Below, piece after piece: positions 1 to 8,032 of a DNA stretch of 64,000 bases. Below the pieces are notes generated by a model that was not told the origin of the DNA, made no database searches, and saw only the letters and a list, made by a program, of their open reading frames with translations. The number at the start of each line of letters is the position of its first letter. Position 1 is the stretch's first letter. The position numbers were made by a program, and so were the translations under genes. The DNA is from Halomonas gemina (GTDB lineage Bacteria > Pseudomonadota > Gammaproteobacteria > Pseudomonadales > Halomonadaceae): positions 1 through 64,000 of the forward strand of contig NZ_JAMJPK010000011.1 in assembly GCF_023554995.1 (NCBI RefSeq), read 5' to 3'.

Positions 1-118
1 GGTCGCTGCGCTCGTCGCCGAGCAGCTGGCGCAGCGAGGCCAGGGCAACGGGGGGCAGGTCGCGGCCACGGGGCCTGCCGCGAAAACGGCGCGGGGGAGT
101 GACGGTCTCTACGGTCAT
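1..118 (-). CDS. Probable NAD-linked formate dehydrogenase / NuoEF-type subunit, N-terminus only
   Basis: Only the first 39 codons lie in the window; the gene starts with ATG at 118 and runs off the left edge. The visible peptide begins MTVETVTPPRRFRGRPRG and continues with a segment like DLPPVALASLRQLLGD. This resembles my memory of the start of fused NuoE/NuoF-type beta subunits of soluble NAD-dependent formate dehydrogenases in Halomonas relatives, where an RGRPRG stretch precedes an 'LxxLRxLLGD' helix. Its position 100 bases downstream of the dmdB-like gene on the same strand would suit a formate-oxidising last step. The fragment is short, so the call is tentative; a DNA-binding protein with an AT-hook-like RGRPRGR run is the main alternative. 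Confidence 0.4.
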   Translation of the reverse strand, partial: MTVETVTPPRRFRGRPRGRDLPPVALASLRQLLGDERSD

Positions 119-219
119 GGCGTGCTCATTATTTTCGGTTGGCGCTTGCCTACCTTGCATGTTCGCACCGACGCTGGTTAAGGGCGATTGAGTGTCTCAA
201 CTCTTGGTTCTCGAGAAAA

Positions 220-1860
220 TCAGTCTTGCGGAATTGCCCCGAGTTGTTGGCGCAGTTGAAACTTCTGAATTTTCCCTGTCGGGGTTGTTGGCAGTGGGCC
301 AAAGATGATCTTCTTGGGAACCTTGAATCGACTGATATTCTCCCGGCAGAAGCTAATCAGCGCCGCTTCGCTCAGCTCACTACCGGGACGCAATTGGACG
401 AACGCGGCGGGGACTTCACCCCACTTGGCATCCGCCATCGCCACGACCGCCGCGAGTTCGACATCTTCGTGCCGCAGAAGAATCTCTTCAACCTCTAGTG
501 AGGAGATGTTTTCTCCTCCCGAGATAATTACGTCTTTCAGCCGGTCGCGAATCTTTACGTAGCCGTCCGGTTCCATCACCGCTAGGTCCCCCGAGTGAAA
601 CCATCCGCCGGCAAAGGCTTCCTGGGTGGCGGGTTCGTTTCGCAGGTAGCCCTTCATGACGATATTACCGCGGAACATGATCTCGCCGACCGTTTCGCCA
701 TCGGCGGGGACAGGTTCCATCGTGACCAAGTCGAGCACTGCCATGCTTTCCTGCAGGGGATAGGCCACCCCCTGGCGTCCGTTGAGCTTGATCCGCTCAT
801 CCTGCGACCGTTGAACCCAGTCATCCTGTTTGGCGCAAACCGAGGCGGGCCCGTAAGTCTCCGTCAGTCCATAAACGTGTGTGAGCTCGAAGCCGAGGGT
901 TTCCATCCGCTTCAGCACAGATGCAGGAGGAGCCGCGCCAGCGATCAGCCCAGAGACTTTGTGCTCGATCGGCTCCGGCGCAGCGACGGCAGCATCGGCG
1001 ATCATAGTGTGGACGATAGGTGCACCACAGTAATGAGTGACGTGATGCTTACTGAACAGATTGAGAATTTGCTGAGGATCCACACGGCGTAGGCAAACGT
1101 TGGTACCGCCAATGGCCGCCAGAGTCCAGGGGAAGCACCAGCCATTGCAATGAAACATTGGCAGAGTCCAAAGGTAGACCACTTTAGAAGGCAGGGACCA
1201 AGACAAGACGTTGCTGACAGCGTTCAAGTAAGCACCCCGATGATGTGTAACAACACCCTTGGGGTTACCGGTGGTGCCCGAAGTATAACCCAGCGCGATG
1301 GCATCCCATTCGTCGCTGGGTAACTGCCAGTCAACCATTTCAGGCTGATCGGCCAGGAGCGCCTCATACTCCAGGTCACCGATCCAGCGCTCTGCACCCT
1401 GGCTGGGGTCAGACACATTGATCACCTTGGGCGCAGGCCCTTTCAACCGAGCCAAGGCCTTTTCAACCACGTCCGTGAACTCGGGGTCAACCAAAAGCAC
1501 GCGCGAACGACTATGATCGAGAATAAAGGCCACTGCCTCCGGATCAAGGCGGGTGTTGATCGCATTCAACACCGCTCCCACCATAGGCACGCCGAAGTGG
1601 GCTTCATACATGGCCGGGATATTCGGTAAGATAACGGCCACGGTATCACCCTTGGAGATGCCGAAATGAGTTAGCAGGGAAGCCAATTTGCAACAGCGGG
1701 AATAGGTCTGCTGCCAGCTATAACACTCATCGTTGTAGATCAGTGCCGTCCTGTCCGGATAAACGGCAGCCGTCCTTCTAATAAAGCTTAAAGGTGACAG
1801 CGGGACATAATTAGCCGCATTTTTTTCGAGAGCTTCATTAAACTGGCAGATATCATTCAT
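220..1860 (-). CDS. dmdB: Acyl-CoA ligase, DmdB-like (3-methylmercaptopropionate--CoA ligase)
   Basis: A 546-residue AMP-forming ligase of the ANL superfamily. It shows the phosphate-binding loop GYTSGTTGNPKGVV near residue 195, a YGLTETYGP adenine-site motif near 330, a GGWFHSGDLA/RLKDVIISGGENIS hinge, and the C-terminal catalytic lysine in TPTGKIQKF. This architecture and length match medium-chain ligases including DmdB, which makes methylmercaptopropionyl-CoA from the product of DMSP demethylation. It is the third gene of an apparent minus-strand set (osmC-like, hydratase, ligase), opposite the dmdA-like set. The ATG at 1860 has an AAGGAAT ribosome site about 7 bases away. The family is certain; the DMSP role is inferred from the neighbouring dmdA-like gene, and a general medium- or short-chain acyl-CoA ligase remains possible. 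Confidence 0.8.
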   Translation of the reverse strand: MNDICQFNEALEKNAANYVPLSPLSFIRRTAAVYPDRTALIYNDECYSWQQTYSRCCKLASLLTHFGISKGDTVAVILPNIPAMYEAHFGVPMVGAVLNAINTRLDPEAVAFILDHSRSRVLLVDPEFTDVVEKALARLKGPAPKVINVSDPSQGAERWIGDLEYEALLADQPEMVDWQLPSDEWDAIALGYTSGTTGNPKGVVTHHRGAYLNAVSNVLSWSLPSKVVYLWTLPMFHCNGWCFPWTLAAIGGTNVCLRRVDPQQILNLFSKHHVTHYCGAPIVHTMIADAAVAAPEPIEHKVSGLIAGAAPPASVLKRMETLGFELTHVYGLTETYGPASVCAKQDDWVQRSQDERIKLNGRQGVAYPLQESMAVLDLVTMEPVPADGETVGEIMFRGNIVMKGYLRNEPATQEAFAGGWFHSGDLAVMEPDGYVKIRDRLKDVIISGGENISSLEVEEILLRHEDVELAAVVAMADAKWGEVPAAFVQLRPGSELSEAALISFCRENISRFKVPKKIIFGPLPTTPTGKIQKFQLRQQLGAIPQD

Positions 1861-1983
1861 GTTGTTATTCCTTTTATTTTAAGGAAGGGTTCATAACCCA
1901 GCCTTGCAAACTGCACGACGGCCATACCCAACCATTTGGTGTTCAACAGTCACCGTATTCATCGCCGGCCATTCAATCAAAGC

Positions 1984-2793
1984 TTAGTGGCCTGGCTGTT
2001 CCCAGACGGGTTTACGCTTGGCAAGAAAGGCATCGATTCCCTCGCTTGCGTCAGGGCTCATCATGTTCTCTGCCATCACGTTGCCGGCAAAGTCGTAGGC
2101 GTCGGCCAACGCCATCTGACGCTGCGGATGGAACATGGACTTTCCGAAACGCACCGCCGCCGGACTCTTGCTCAGGATCGTTTTCACCTTATCGGCCACG
2201 GCCGCATCCAGATCGGAATCAGGAACGACGGAACTCACCAGCCCCCACTCGAATGCCGTGTCCGCATCTATAAATTCGCCTGTCACCAGCATATCGAACG
2301 CTCGCTTGGGCGAAACGCTGCGCGACAGCGCCACAGCGGGGGTCGAACAGAACAGGCCCACGTTAATGCCAGACACGCCGAAGCTGGCCGATTTGGCGGC
2401 GATGACAAGGTCGCAACTGGCCGCCAACTGGCATCCCGCCGCCACGGCCATGCCCTGAACTTTCGCGATTACCGGCACCGGCAGCGCGACGACACTCTTC
2501 ATCACCCGGCTGCAGTTACGAAACAACTCTTGGTAATAGGAATGGTCGGGATTAGCACGCATTTCCCGCAGGTCATGACCGGCACAAAAACCCCGTCCTT
2601 CTCCACCGATCACGACACAGCGCACAGCGGGGTCGGCAGCGATAGAGTCAAGTTCACGTTGTAACACAGCCAGCATTGCTTCTGAGAGGGTGTTAAATTT
2701 ATCAGGGCGATTTAGCGTCAAATAAACGGCCCCATCTTTATCTTCTCTGTTAAGAATATCTTCAGCAGTTTGCGTAGACCGAATGTCATTCAT
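1984..2793 (-). CDS. Enoyl-CoA hydratase/isomerase family protein (possible methylthioacryloyl-CoA or acryloyl-CoA hydratase)
   Basis: A 269-residue crotonase-fold protein. The oxyanion-hole segments are visible as GRGFCAGHDLREM and VQGMAVAAGCQLAASCDL, followed by SGINVGLFCSTPAVALSR. The FCAGHDL and GINVGLFCSTPA segments place it nearer the ECHDC3-like branch than classic FadB hydratases. In DMSP demethylation the crotonase DmdD hydrates methylthioacryloyl-CoA and releases methanethiol; AcuH-type hydratases act on acryloyl-CoA. Position between osmC-like and dmdB-like genes makes one of these roles plausible, but the sequence alone does not decide. Start ATG at 2793 has GGGAG about 7 bases upstream. 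No DmdC-type acyl-CoA dehydrogenase is present in the window. Confidence 0.8.
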   Translation of the reverse strand: MNDIRSTQTAEDILNREDKDGAVYLTLNRPDKFNTLSEAMLAVLQRELDSIAADPAVRCVVIGGEGRGFCAGHDLREMRANPDHSYYQELFRNCSRVMKSVVALPVPVIAKVQGMAVAAGCQLAASCDLVIAAKSASFGVSGINVGLFCSTPAVALSRSVSPKRAFDMLVTGEFIDADTAFEWGLVSSVVPDSDLDAAVADKVKTILSKSPAAVRFGKSMFHPQRQMALADAYDFAGNVMAENMMSPDASEGIDAFLAKRKPVWEQPGH

Positions 2794-2824
2794 GAGCGAC
2801 TCCCACCAAAATGGCGAATTAACG

Positions 2825-3268
2825 TTAGTTGACTGTCACCTTAGCGGTGATTGAGTTTACGATAAAACACTTGCTATGCGCAGTGGCATGAATTCTTGAA
2901 ATCGCCTCTTGGCCAGGTATTTTCTCGCCACCGAATGTAATGTTGGGTGACAATTCAATGCGCGTCATTCCCATACTTTTTTTGTCATTGCGCTCAAGAT
3001 AACCTTTAGGATCATCTTTGTAAGATTCAACCTGATATCCCTGTAACTCAGCGATTGCCAGGAAGAACAGCATATGACAGCTGGATACGGCGCTAACCAG
3101 CAATTGCTCCGGGTCGGCACAATTTGGATCACCTTTAAATTCAACCGATGCCGAAACTCTAACCTCTTGGCCACCATTCAGCATCACACAGTGGTTGCGT
3201 GAGTATGTATTTTCCTCGGACTCATGAGGTTCATTCTGCCAAAGAATGGCTGCTGTATGGACAGACAT
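2825..3268 (-). CDS. OsmC/Ohr-family peroxidase-like protein
   Basis: A 147-residue OsmC-fold protein with the two characteristic cysteines, in SAVSSCHMLFF (near residue 70) and AHSKCFIVNS (near residue 135). OsmC and Ohr proteins reduce organic hydroperoxides and hydrogen peroxide and are recharged by dihydrolipoamide made by a lipoamide dehydrogenase. A lipoamide-dehydrogenase-type gene is divergently placed 425 bases away, which fits. The gene starts the minus-strand set and ends 31 bases before the hydratase. ATG at 3268 (AGGA upstream) is preferred over a TTG two codons earlier. A role in removing peroxide made by methanethiol oxidation is my inference. Confidence 0.8.
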   Translation of the reverse strand: MSVHTAAILWQNEPHESEENTYSRNHCVMLNGGQEVRVSASVEFKGDPNCADPEQLLVSAVSSCHMLFFLAIAELQGYQVESYKDDPKGYLERNDKKSMGMTRIELSPNITFGGEKIPGQEAISRIHATAHSKCFIVNSITAKVTVN

Positions 3269-3693
3269 AGACAAGCTTCCTATCTAAAGGTGTTTGCACG
3301 ATTGCAATTGAAAAAAATCTGCAAAGCATCTTTTTACAAGTGTAAGTGGTCCGGAAAACATCTGGAAAGCGACGATTTCTAAGCACTTGGGTTAGCTTGG
3401 CTAATGTGAAATCTTATTGCCTACTGTATCAATAGCCTGTGTGGGCCATCAGTCTCATACAAAAGTGGGTCCTAGCCACCACTCCAAAACCCATTGATTA
3501 CGAAAAATAAGCCAAATGATTAGGAACTATCGCTTTACCGCCTCAAAATGCCCGGATAGGATCAGTGTTCAGGCTAATGGCATTCCGGCTATCAGGCTTG
3601 AATCATTTATACAGGGATTGATGCTAAACCCGCCGACACTCAGATACCAAGGCACCCCCTTAAAAAAACACACCTTATACGATATGGCGCCCC
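3269..3693. promoter_or_regulatory. Divergent regulatory region between osmC-like and lipoamide-dehydrogenase-like genes
   Basis: This 425-base AT-richer gap separates two divergent genes. It contains the inverted repeat TTACAAGTGTAA (3334-3345; arms TTACA/TGTAA, 2-base spacer) and a palindromic ATTGCAAT at 3301-3308, either of which could be an operator. A 67-codon ORF (3516-3719) covers part of it but has no ribosome site and no recognisable features, and it overlaps the start of the next gene, so I do not call it. No regulator gene is present nearby. Promoter positions on either strand are not clear to me. Confidence 0.35.
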
Positions 3694-5142
3694 ATGAGCG
3701 AATCTACCATGAAGACTAAGAATGTTGAATACGCGATCATTGGCGCTGGCACCAGCGGTCTGGGCGCCTACTCGAAAATCAGCCGCAAGACCGACAGCGT
3801 ATTGATGATTCAAGACGGTCCATACGGTACGACCTGCGCACGGGTCGGTTGCATGCCCAGCAAGTTACTGATCACCGCGTCCGATTACGCGCACCACTTG
3901 ATCACCAGCGAGTTTTTTGGGGTGACCGCCTCGGGTCACGTGGATGGGCAAAAAGTGCTCGAAAGGTTGCGCCGAGAGCGAGATCATCGATTTGTTGCCA
4001 ACAATCTCCGCTATGTCGACAAGATTCCGAGCCATCACAAGCTTGAGGGACGCGCCAGGTTTATCGGTCCGGGTCTCCTCAGGGTGGGCGAATCGGTGGA
4101 GGTCAAGGCCGAAAAATTCATCCTCGCCTGCGGCTCCAGGCCTGCGGTCAGCGAGGTATTCGAGCCAGTCACGGGCCGTGTACTCACCAGCGATACGGTA
4201 TTTGAGCTTGAGGACCTGCCTCACTCGATAGCAGTGATCGGTATGGGAGTCATTGCACTGGAACTGGGGCAGGCTCTCCATCGACTGGGTGTCGAAACGA
4301 CAATTTATGGACGTTCCGGAAAGATCAACGCCCTCACTCACCCAGACATGCAGCAGGAAGCACTCGATATCCTCAGCACGGAACTGAATATCTATACCAG
4401 CGGCCAGGTGGTGAGCACTTGGGAAGATGCTGAAGGCGCCTGGATCGAGTTTGAACAGTCGAATGGCCAGCGGGTCACTAAGGTGTTCGACAGGATATTG
4501 GTCGCCACGGGGAGGATCTCCAATGTAGACCGTTTGGGTATGGAGCATACAGGTGTGGAATTCACTGAAGCTGGCAAGGTGATATTCGATCCCCAGACGA
4601 TGCTCTGCTCTGACTACCCCATTTTTATTGCCGGCGATGCGTCTGAATACCTGCCAGTGTGGCACGAAGCCTTTGATGAGGGGCGAATCGCTGCCGATAA
4701 TGCGTTGAACTACCCGGATTTGGTGCCTGTAGATCGTAGACCGCCATTAATGGTGTTCTTCACCGACCCTCAGATCGCCATCATTGGACAGAGTTTTCGG
4801 GAGCTTCAAGGCCAGGAAATTGTCGTCGGTGAGCTGCCATTCGCTAGTCCCCGTCATGTGGTCTGGAACAAGGTCCAAGGGCGTATTCAAGTCTATCTGG
4901 ACGCGCGAACTGGCGTAATTCTAGGTGCCGAGTTGCTGGGTTACCAAGCTGAACACCTGGCACATCTACTCGCACTGGCCATCACTCATTGCATGACGGC
5001 AGAGCAGGTACTGTCGATGCCGGTCTATCACCCCAGTGCCGAAGAGCTGTTAAGGGATGTTTTAATCGACGCCAGAGAAAAGCGGAGGATCTACGCAGCA
5101 GAGACTATGATCCATTCAAATTCCGTCCCGGCATATTCATAA
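3694..5142 (+). CDS. Dihydrolipoyl dehydrogenase-type FAD/NAD(P)-dependent disulfide oxidoreductase
   Basis: A 482-residue class I pyridine nucleotide-disulfide reductase. It has an N-terminal FAD-binding GAGTSGLGAY motif, the redox disulfide in TTCARVGCMPSK, a second Rossmann motif VIGMGVIALELGQAL for NAD, the FAD-contacting FIAGDAS, and a C-terminal dimerisation domain with the catalytic His in VYHPSAEELLRD. No lipoyl domain or E1/E2 genes are nearby, so it is not part of a local ketoacid dehydrogenase. It may reduce a lipoylated partner that serves the divergent OsmC protein, or serve another thiol substrate. The start is uncertain: ATG at 3694 or 3709, neither with a clear Shine-Dalgarno sequence. 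Confidence 0.8.
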   Translation: MSESTMKTKNVEYAIIGAGTSGLGAYSKISRKTDSVLMIQDGPYGTTCARVGCMPSKLLITASDYAHHLITSEFFGVTASGHVDGQKVLERLRRERDHRFVANNLRYVDKIPSHHKLEGRARFIGPGLLRVGESVEVKAEKFILACGSRPAVSEVFEPVTGRVLTSDTVFELEDLPHSIAVIGMGVIALELGQALHRLGVETTIYGRSGKINALTHPDMQQEALDILSTELNIYTSGQVVSTWEDAEGAWIEFEQSNGQRVTKVFDRILVATGRISNVDRLGMEHTGVEFTEAGKVIFDPQTMLCSDYPIFIAGDASEYLPVWHEAFDEGRIAADNALNYPDLVPVDRRPPLMVFFTDPQIAIIGQSFRELQGQEIVVGELPFASPRHVVWNKVQGRIQVYLDARTGVILGAELLGYQAEHLAHLLALAITHCMTAEQVLSMPVYHPSAEELLRDVLIDAREKRRIYAAETMIHSNSVPAYS

Positions 5143-5208
5143 GGCAGCCGGGTCGATGACAATGTAGATTCGGAAATAAGGGGGTGCGCAGATATGGCTA
5201 ACAACGGC

Positions 5209-5237
5209 TTGCCTTGATTTTACATTGTTAATAATAT
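5209..5237 (+). promoter_or_regulatory. Sigma-70-type promoter upstream of the dmdA-like gene
   Basis: TTGCCT at 5209-5214 and TAATAT at 5232-5237 are separated by exactly 17 bases, a strong match to sigma-70 geometry in a very AT-rich 80-base stretch. The dmdA-like start codon lies 52 bases downstream of the -10 box, leaving room for a leader. Its presence suggests that dmdA and the folate genes are transcribed separately from the upstream flavoprotein gene. Confidence 0.6.
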
Positions 5238-5289
5238 AGTAATAAATTAGCATAAAAATTAATTTAACTCAGCGTTAAGAGGTAGCACA

Positions 5290-6459
5290 ATGACAAAAGT
5301 TACGCCGGTTAGCATAGATAAAAAAGATGATTTTGGATTCGGAACACAGATCCGGAAGTCCCCTTACTTTGACGCAACAGTTCGCTGGGGAGCAAAGGGT
5401 TTCTCGGTATACAATCATATGTATATTCCGCGAGACTTCGGGGATCCGGTACAGAATTTCTGGAACCTTGTGAATGATGCGATACTTTGCGATGTTGGCG
5501 CCGAACGTCAGGTAGAAATTACAGGACCGGATGCCGCGAAATTCATGCAGCTTCTAACCCCGCGAGATTTGTCGGAAATGGCTGTCGGACAGTGCAAGTA
5601 TGTACTGATCGTCAATGAAGACGGCGGCCTGATAAACGACCCGATCCTTTTACGACTGGGAGAAAATCATTTCTGGATCTCGCTGGCTGATAGTGACGGC
5701 CTGTTGTGGGCACAAGGTGTTGCAGTTTATGCCGGGCTAGATGTCACTATTGGAGAACCCGATGTTTCCCCTGTACAACTTCAGGGTCCAAAATCGGGTG
5801 AGATTATGAAGAAGCTCTTCGGTGAGAGCATCATGGATCTAAAATACTACTGGATGCGTGAGCTTGAACTTGACGGCATTCCGCTAGTCGTCTCACGCAC
5901 CGGTTGGTCGAGCGAGCTGGGCTATGAGCTTTATCTGCTGGATGGCACCCAAGGGGACGAGCTCTGGGAAAAGATCATGGCTGCAGGAGAGCCCTTTGGA
6001 TTGAAGCCTGGCCATACCTCTACAATCCGCCGCATAGAAGGTGGAATGCTCTCACACCATGCTGATTCAGAACTCGACACCAATCCTTACGAACTTGGGC
6101 TGGGCCGCCTGGTGAACCCAGACATGGATGCTGAATTTATCGGCAAGGCCGCATTACAGAAGATTCGCGCAGATGGCGTGAGCCGCAAGCAGGTCGGCTT
6201 GCGCATTGACATGGCCCCGCTGAAAAGACCCAACACCACATTCTGGCCGCTTACCAAAGATGGGAAAGAGGTTGGAAAGGTCACTTCTGCAGTCTATTCG
6301 CCGCGTCTTGACCAGAATATCGCTTTAGCGATGGTTGCCACCGAACATGCCGAGATTGGCACTGAACTGGTAATTCCAACCACATCCGGAGATGTACAGG
6401 CTATTGTTGTCGAAAAACCTTTCTACGACCCCAAAAAGCAAAAGGCCATAGCCTCTTGA
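5290..6459 (+). CDS. dmdA: DMSP demethylase-like, tetrahydrofolate-dependent (GcvT/DmdA family)
   Basis: A 389-residue protein of the GcvT aminomethyltransferase fold. The N-terminal part (RKSPYFDATVRWGAKGFSVY, then NHMYIPRDF) and the following DVGAERQVEITGPDAAKF, LLTPRDLSEM, DEGLIN-like DGGLINDPI and ISLADSD segments align by eye with DmdA of SAR11, which has VEKHGVQAYTVYNHM, DVAAERQVEIKG, LMTCRDLS, GGLVNDPV and WWISIADSD. DmdA moves a methyl group from DMSP to tetrahydrofolate, giving methylmercaptopropionate and 5-methyl-THF. The C-terminal GcvT-like barrel is complete. ATG at 5290 has AAGAGG 7 bases upstream. Codon use and base composition are lower in GC than the right-hand 50 kb, suggesting transfer. 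Related non-DMSP clades of the family exist, so the substrate is likely but unproven; neighbouring dmdB-like, folate and BCCT genes support it. Confidence 0.78.
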   Translation: MTKVTPVSIDKKDDFGFGTQIRKSPYFDATVRWGAKGFSVYNHMYIPRDFGDPVQNFWNLVNDAILCDVGAERQVEITGPDAAKFMQLLTPRDLSEMAVGQCKYVLIVNEDGGLINDPILLRLGENHFWISLADSDGLLWAQGVAVYAGLDVTIGEPDVSPVQLQGPKSGEIMKKLFGESIMDLKYYWMRELELDGIPLVVSRTGWSSELGYELYLLDGTQGDELWEKIMAAGEPFGLKPGHTSTIRRIEGGMLSHHADSELDTNPYELGLGRLVNPDMDAEFIGKAALQKIRADGVSRKQVGLRIDMAPLKRPNTTFWPLTKDGKEVGKVTSAVYSPRLDQNIALAMVATEHAEIGTELVIPTTSGDVQAIVVEKPFYDPKKQKAIAS

Positions 6460-6564
6460 AGCCAGCCTAATTGGCTGACGGATGGGGCTGCATTTGTAGT
6501 ACTACTGTGGATTCAGCGAGCAATCATTGGCGCCACAGTGGTGCTGCAGTGAAAGGAGGCATAT

Positions 6565-7053
6565 ATGTATCCCGTTCGTATTTGGGCCGTGCGGCACGCA
6601 AGATTTTTTGAGGGGGTCTACCGTATCTTCGAACCGGTGATTCTGAAGTTGCATCCGGTATGGAACTCGGTAGGATACCAGCGCGCAGAAAAGCCGGTCC
6701 GGGCTGTGGAAAAGCTCAGTAAGGGATTTTTGTTCGACTGCAAGATGTGTGGACAGTGCATACTCAGCTCTACCGGAATGTCTTGTCCGATGAACTGCCC
6801 TAAATCCTTGCGCAACGGTCCTTGTGGAGGGGTGCGTGCCAACGGCAATTGCGAGGTCAAGCCAGAGATGAAGTGTGTCTGGGTCCAAGCCTGGGATGGA
6901 AGTCAAAAGATGAAAGGCGGTGATAAGATCCATGTAGTGCAATTGCCGGTTGATCATAGCCAGAAAGGTACTTCCTCTTGGCTGCGGGTGGCACGTAAGG
7001 CGTCGGAACAAAAGCGAGAAGAGGAAAAAGTGAGCCAACCTCTAAACAAATGA
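6565..7053 (+). CDS. Stand-alone methylenetetrahydrofolate reductase C-terminal domain protein (MetV-like)
   Basis: A 162-residue protein with a cysteine-rich core at residues about 53-110: FDCKMCGQCILSSTGMSCP, then NCPKSLRNGPCGGVR, GNCEV and MKCVW. This is the MTHFR_C-type signature (CxxCGxC, CPK-LxNGPCGG, GxCEV, CVW) seen at the C-terminus of some MetF enzymes and in MetV, the zinc-containing partner of MetF in acetogens. The catalytic TIM-barrel MetF domain is absent here and none is encoded in this window. It sits between the dmdA-like gene (105-base gap) and purU, exactly where a methyl-THF to methylene-THF step is required. An AAAGGAGG ribosome site precedes the ATG. The first 50 residues and the charged C-tail are not recognisable. 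The domain call is strong; the function as a MetF partner is inference. Confidence 0.8.
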   Translation: MYPVRIWAVRHARFFEGVYRIFEPVILKLHPVWNSVGYQRAEKPVRAVEKLSKGFLFDCKMCGQCILSSTGMSCPMNCPKSLRNGPCGGVRANGNCEVKPEMKCVWVQAWDGSQKMKGGDKIHVVQLPVDHSQKGTSSWLRVARKASEQKREEEKVSQPLNK

Positions 7054-7090
7054 ATCTGAAGTCTTATTGAATATAATGGTAGAACTCAGC

Positions 7091-7112
7091 TTGTTGTTTA
7101 GAGAAACAACAA
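7091..7112 (+). promoter_or_regulatory. Perfect 9-bp hairpin in the leader of purU
   Basis: TTGTTGTTT (7091-7099), a 4-base AGAG loop and AAACAACAA (7104-7112) form a perfect AT-rich stem-loop 30 bases before the purU start and 37 bases after the MetV-like stop codon. It has no following T-run and its stem is weak, so it is not a typical terminator. It may be a protein-binding inverted repeat or an mRNA processing or stability element. Confidence 0.4.
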
Positions 7113-7142
7113 ACAATCATTAAAACATAAAGGTTATTTATC

Positions 7143-8018
7143 ATGCCAAACAATCCGAACTACACTGACGATTATATTCTTACCGTCAGCTGCAAAACTG
7201 CCCCACGCATCGTTGCCGGAATTGCATCTTATCTGACAGAACGCGGCGGCTATATCGCAGAGTTATCTCAATTCGATGACAAAATCACTGGTCATTTCTT
7301 TTTGCGCACTCTGTTCAATATCGCTTCAGATTCGGGATATTCTTTTGAAGATATACGCACTGGATTTGATGAGCTGGCGAAAAAGCATGGTATAGAGTGG
7401 GCAATGCATGAGGTTAGCCGCCCGAAAAAAGTGATGATCATGGTCTCCAAGTTTGATCACTGCCTGGTTGATCTACTTTACCGTTATCACAAGGGCGAAC
7501 TGAATATCGAGATTACGGCGGTGGTATCCAACCACACGGACCTTCAAACGATAGCTGAGCGTGAAGGCTTTCGCTTTATTTACCTGCCAGTGACGCAAGA
7601 TACCAAAGAAAAACAGGAAGCTGCACTGCTTGATATTATCCACGAAACAGGAACCGAATTGGTGGTACTGGCACGCTATATGCAAATCCTGTCTGATGAT
7701 CTTTGTAAAAAGCTCCACGGCCGAGCCATCAATATTCATCATTCATTTCTTCCCGGCTTCAAAGGTGCCAAACCATATCATCAAGCATTTGAGCGTGGCG
7801 TTAAGCTGATTGGTGCCACTGCACATTATGTGACCGGCGATTTGGATGAAGGACCGATTATTGAACAGTCCGTGCTACCAGTGAGTCATGCTTACTACCC
7901 GGAAGAACTTGTCGCTCTTGGCCGAGATACCGAAACGCAAGCACTAGCAAACGCTGTTAAACTGCATGCAGAGAACCGTGTATTTCTTTCAGGCAATAAA
8001 ACCGTTATCTTCAAATAG
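7143..8018 (+). CDS. purU: Formyltetrahydrofolate deformylase
   Basis: A 291-residue enzyme that hydrolyses 10-formyl-THF to formate and THF. The N-terminal ACT domain (residues about 8-85, starting [20 protein letters not shown]) is followed by a formyltransferase fold with the catalytic asparagine/histidine segment [19 protein letters not shown] and the catalytic Asp in [19 protein letters not shown]. Length matches the family. It lies 14 bases upstream of folD and downstream of the MetV-like gene. In this setting it would release the DMSP-derived carbon as formate and regenerate THF for the demethylase. It is markedly lower in GC than genes after 13 kb. Confidence 0.93.
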   Translation: MPNNPNYTDDYILTVSCKTAPRIVAGIASYLTERGGYIAELSQFDDKITGHFFLRTLFNIASDSGYSFEDIRTGFDELAKKHGIEWAMHEVSRPKKVMIMVSKFDHCLVDLLYRYHKGELNIEITAVVSNHTDLQTIAEREGFRFIYLPVTQDTKEKQEAALLDIIHETGTELVVLARYMQILSDDLCKKLHGRAINIHHSFLPGFKGAKPYHQAFERGVKLIGATAHYVTGDLDEGPIIEQSVLPVSHAYYPEELVALGRDTETQALANAVKLHAENRVFLSGNKTVIFK

Positions 8019-8032
8019 AAGCAGAGGGCCTC

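Noticed and set aside
3516..3719. 67-codon open frame between osmC-like and lipoamide dehydrogenase genes
   Set aside because: No ribosome site, no recognisable features, and it overlaps the start of the flavoprotein gene.
5290..6459. Glycine cleavage T-protein (GcvT) as the function of the dmdA-like gene
   Set aside because: No gcvH or gcvP is nearby, and the N-terminal VYNHM / DVxAERQVEI / DRDLS-type segments match DmdA better than GcvT; still the fold is shared.
7091..7112. Rho-independent terminator before purU
   Set aside because: The stem is AT-rich and lacks a following T-run, so it is unlikely to terminate transcription.
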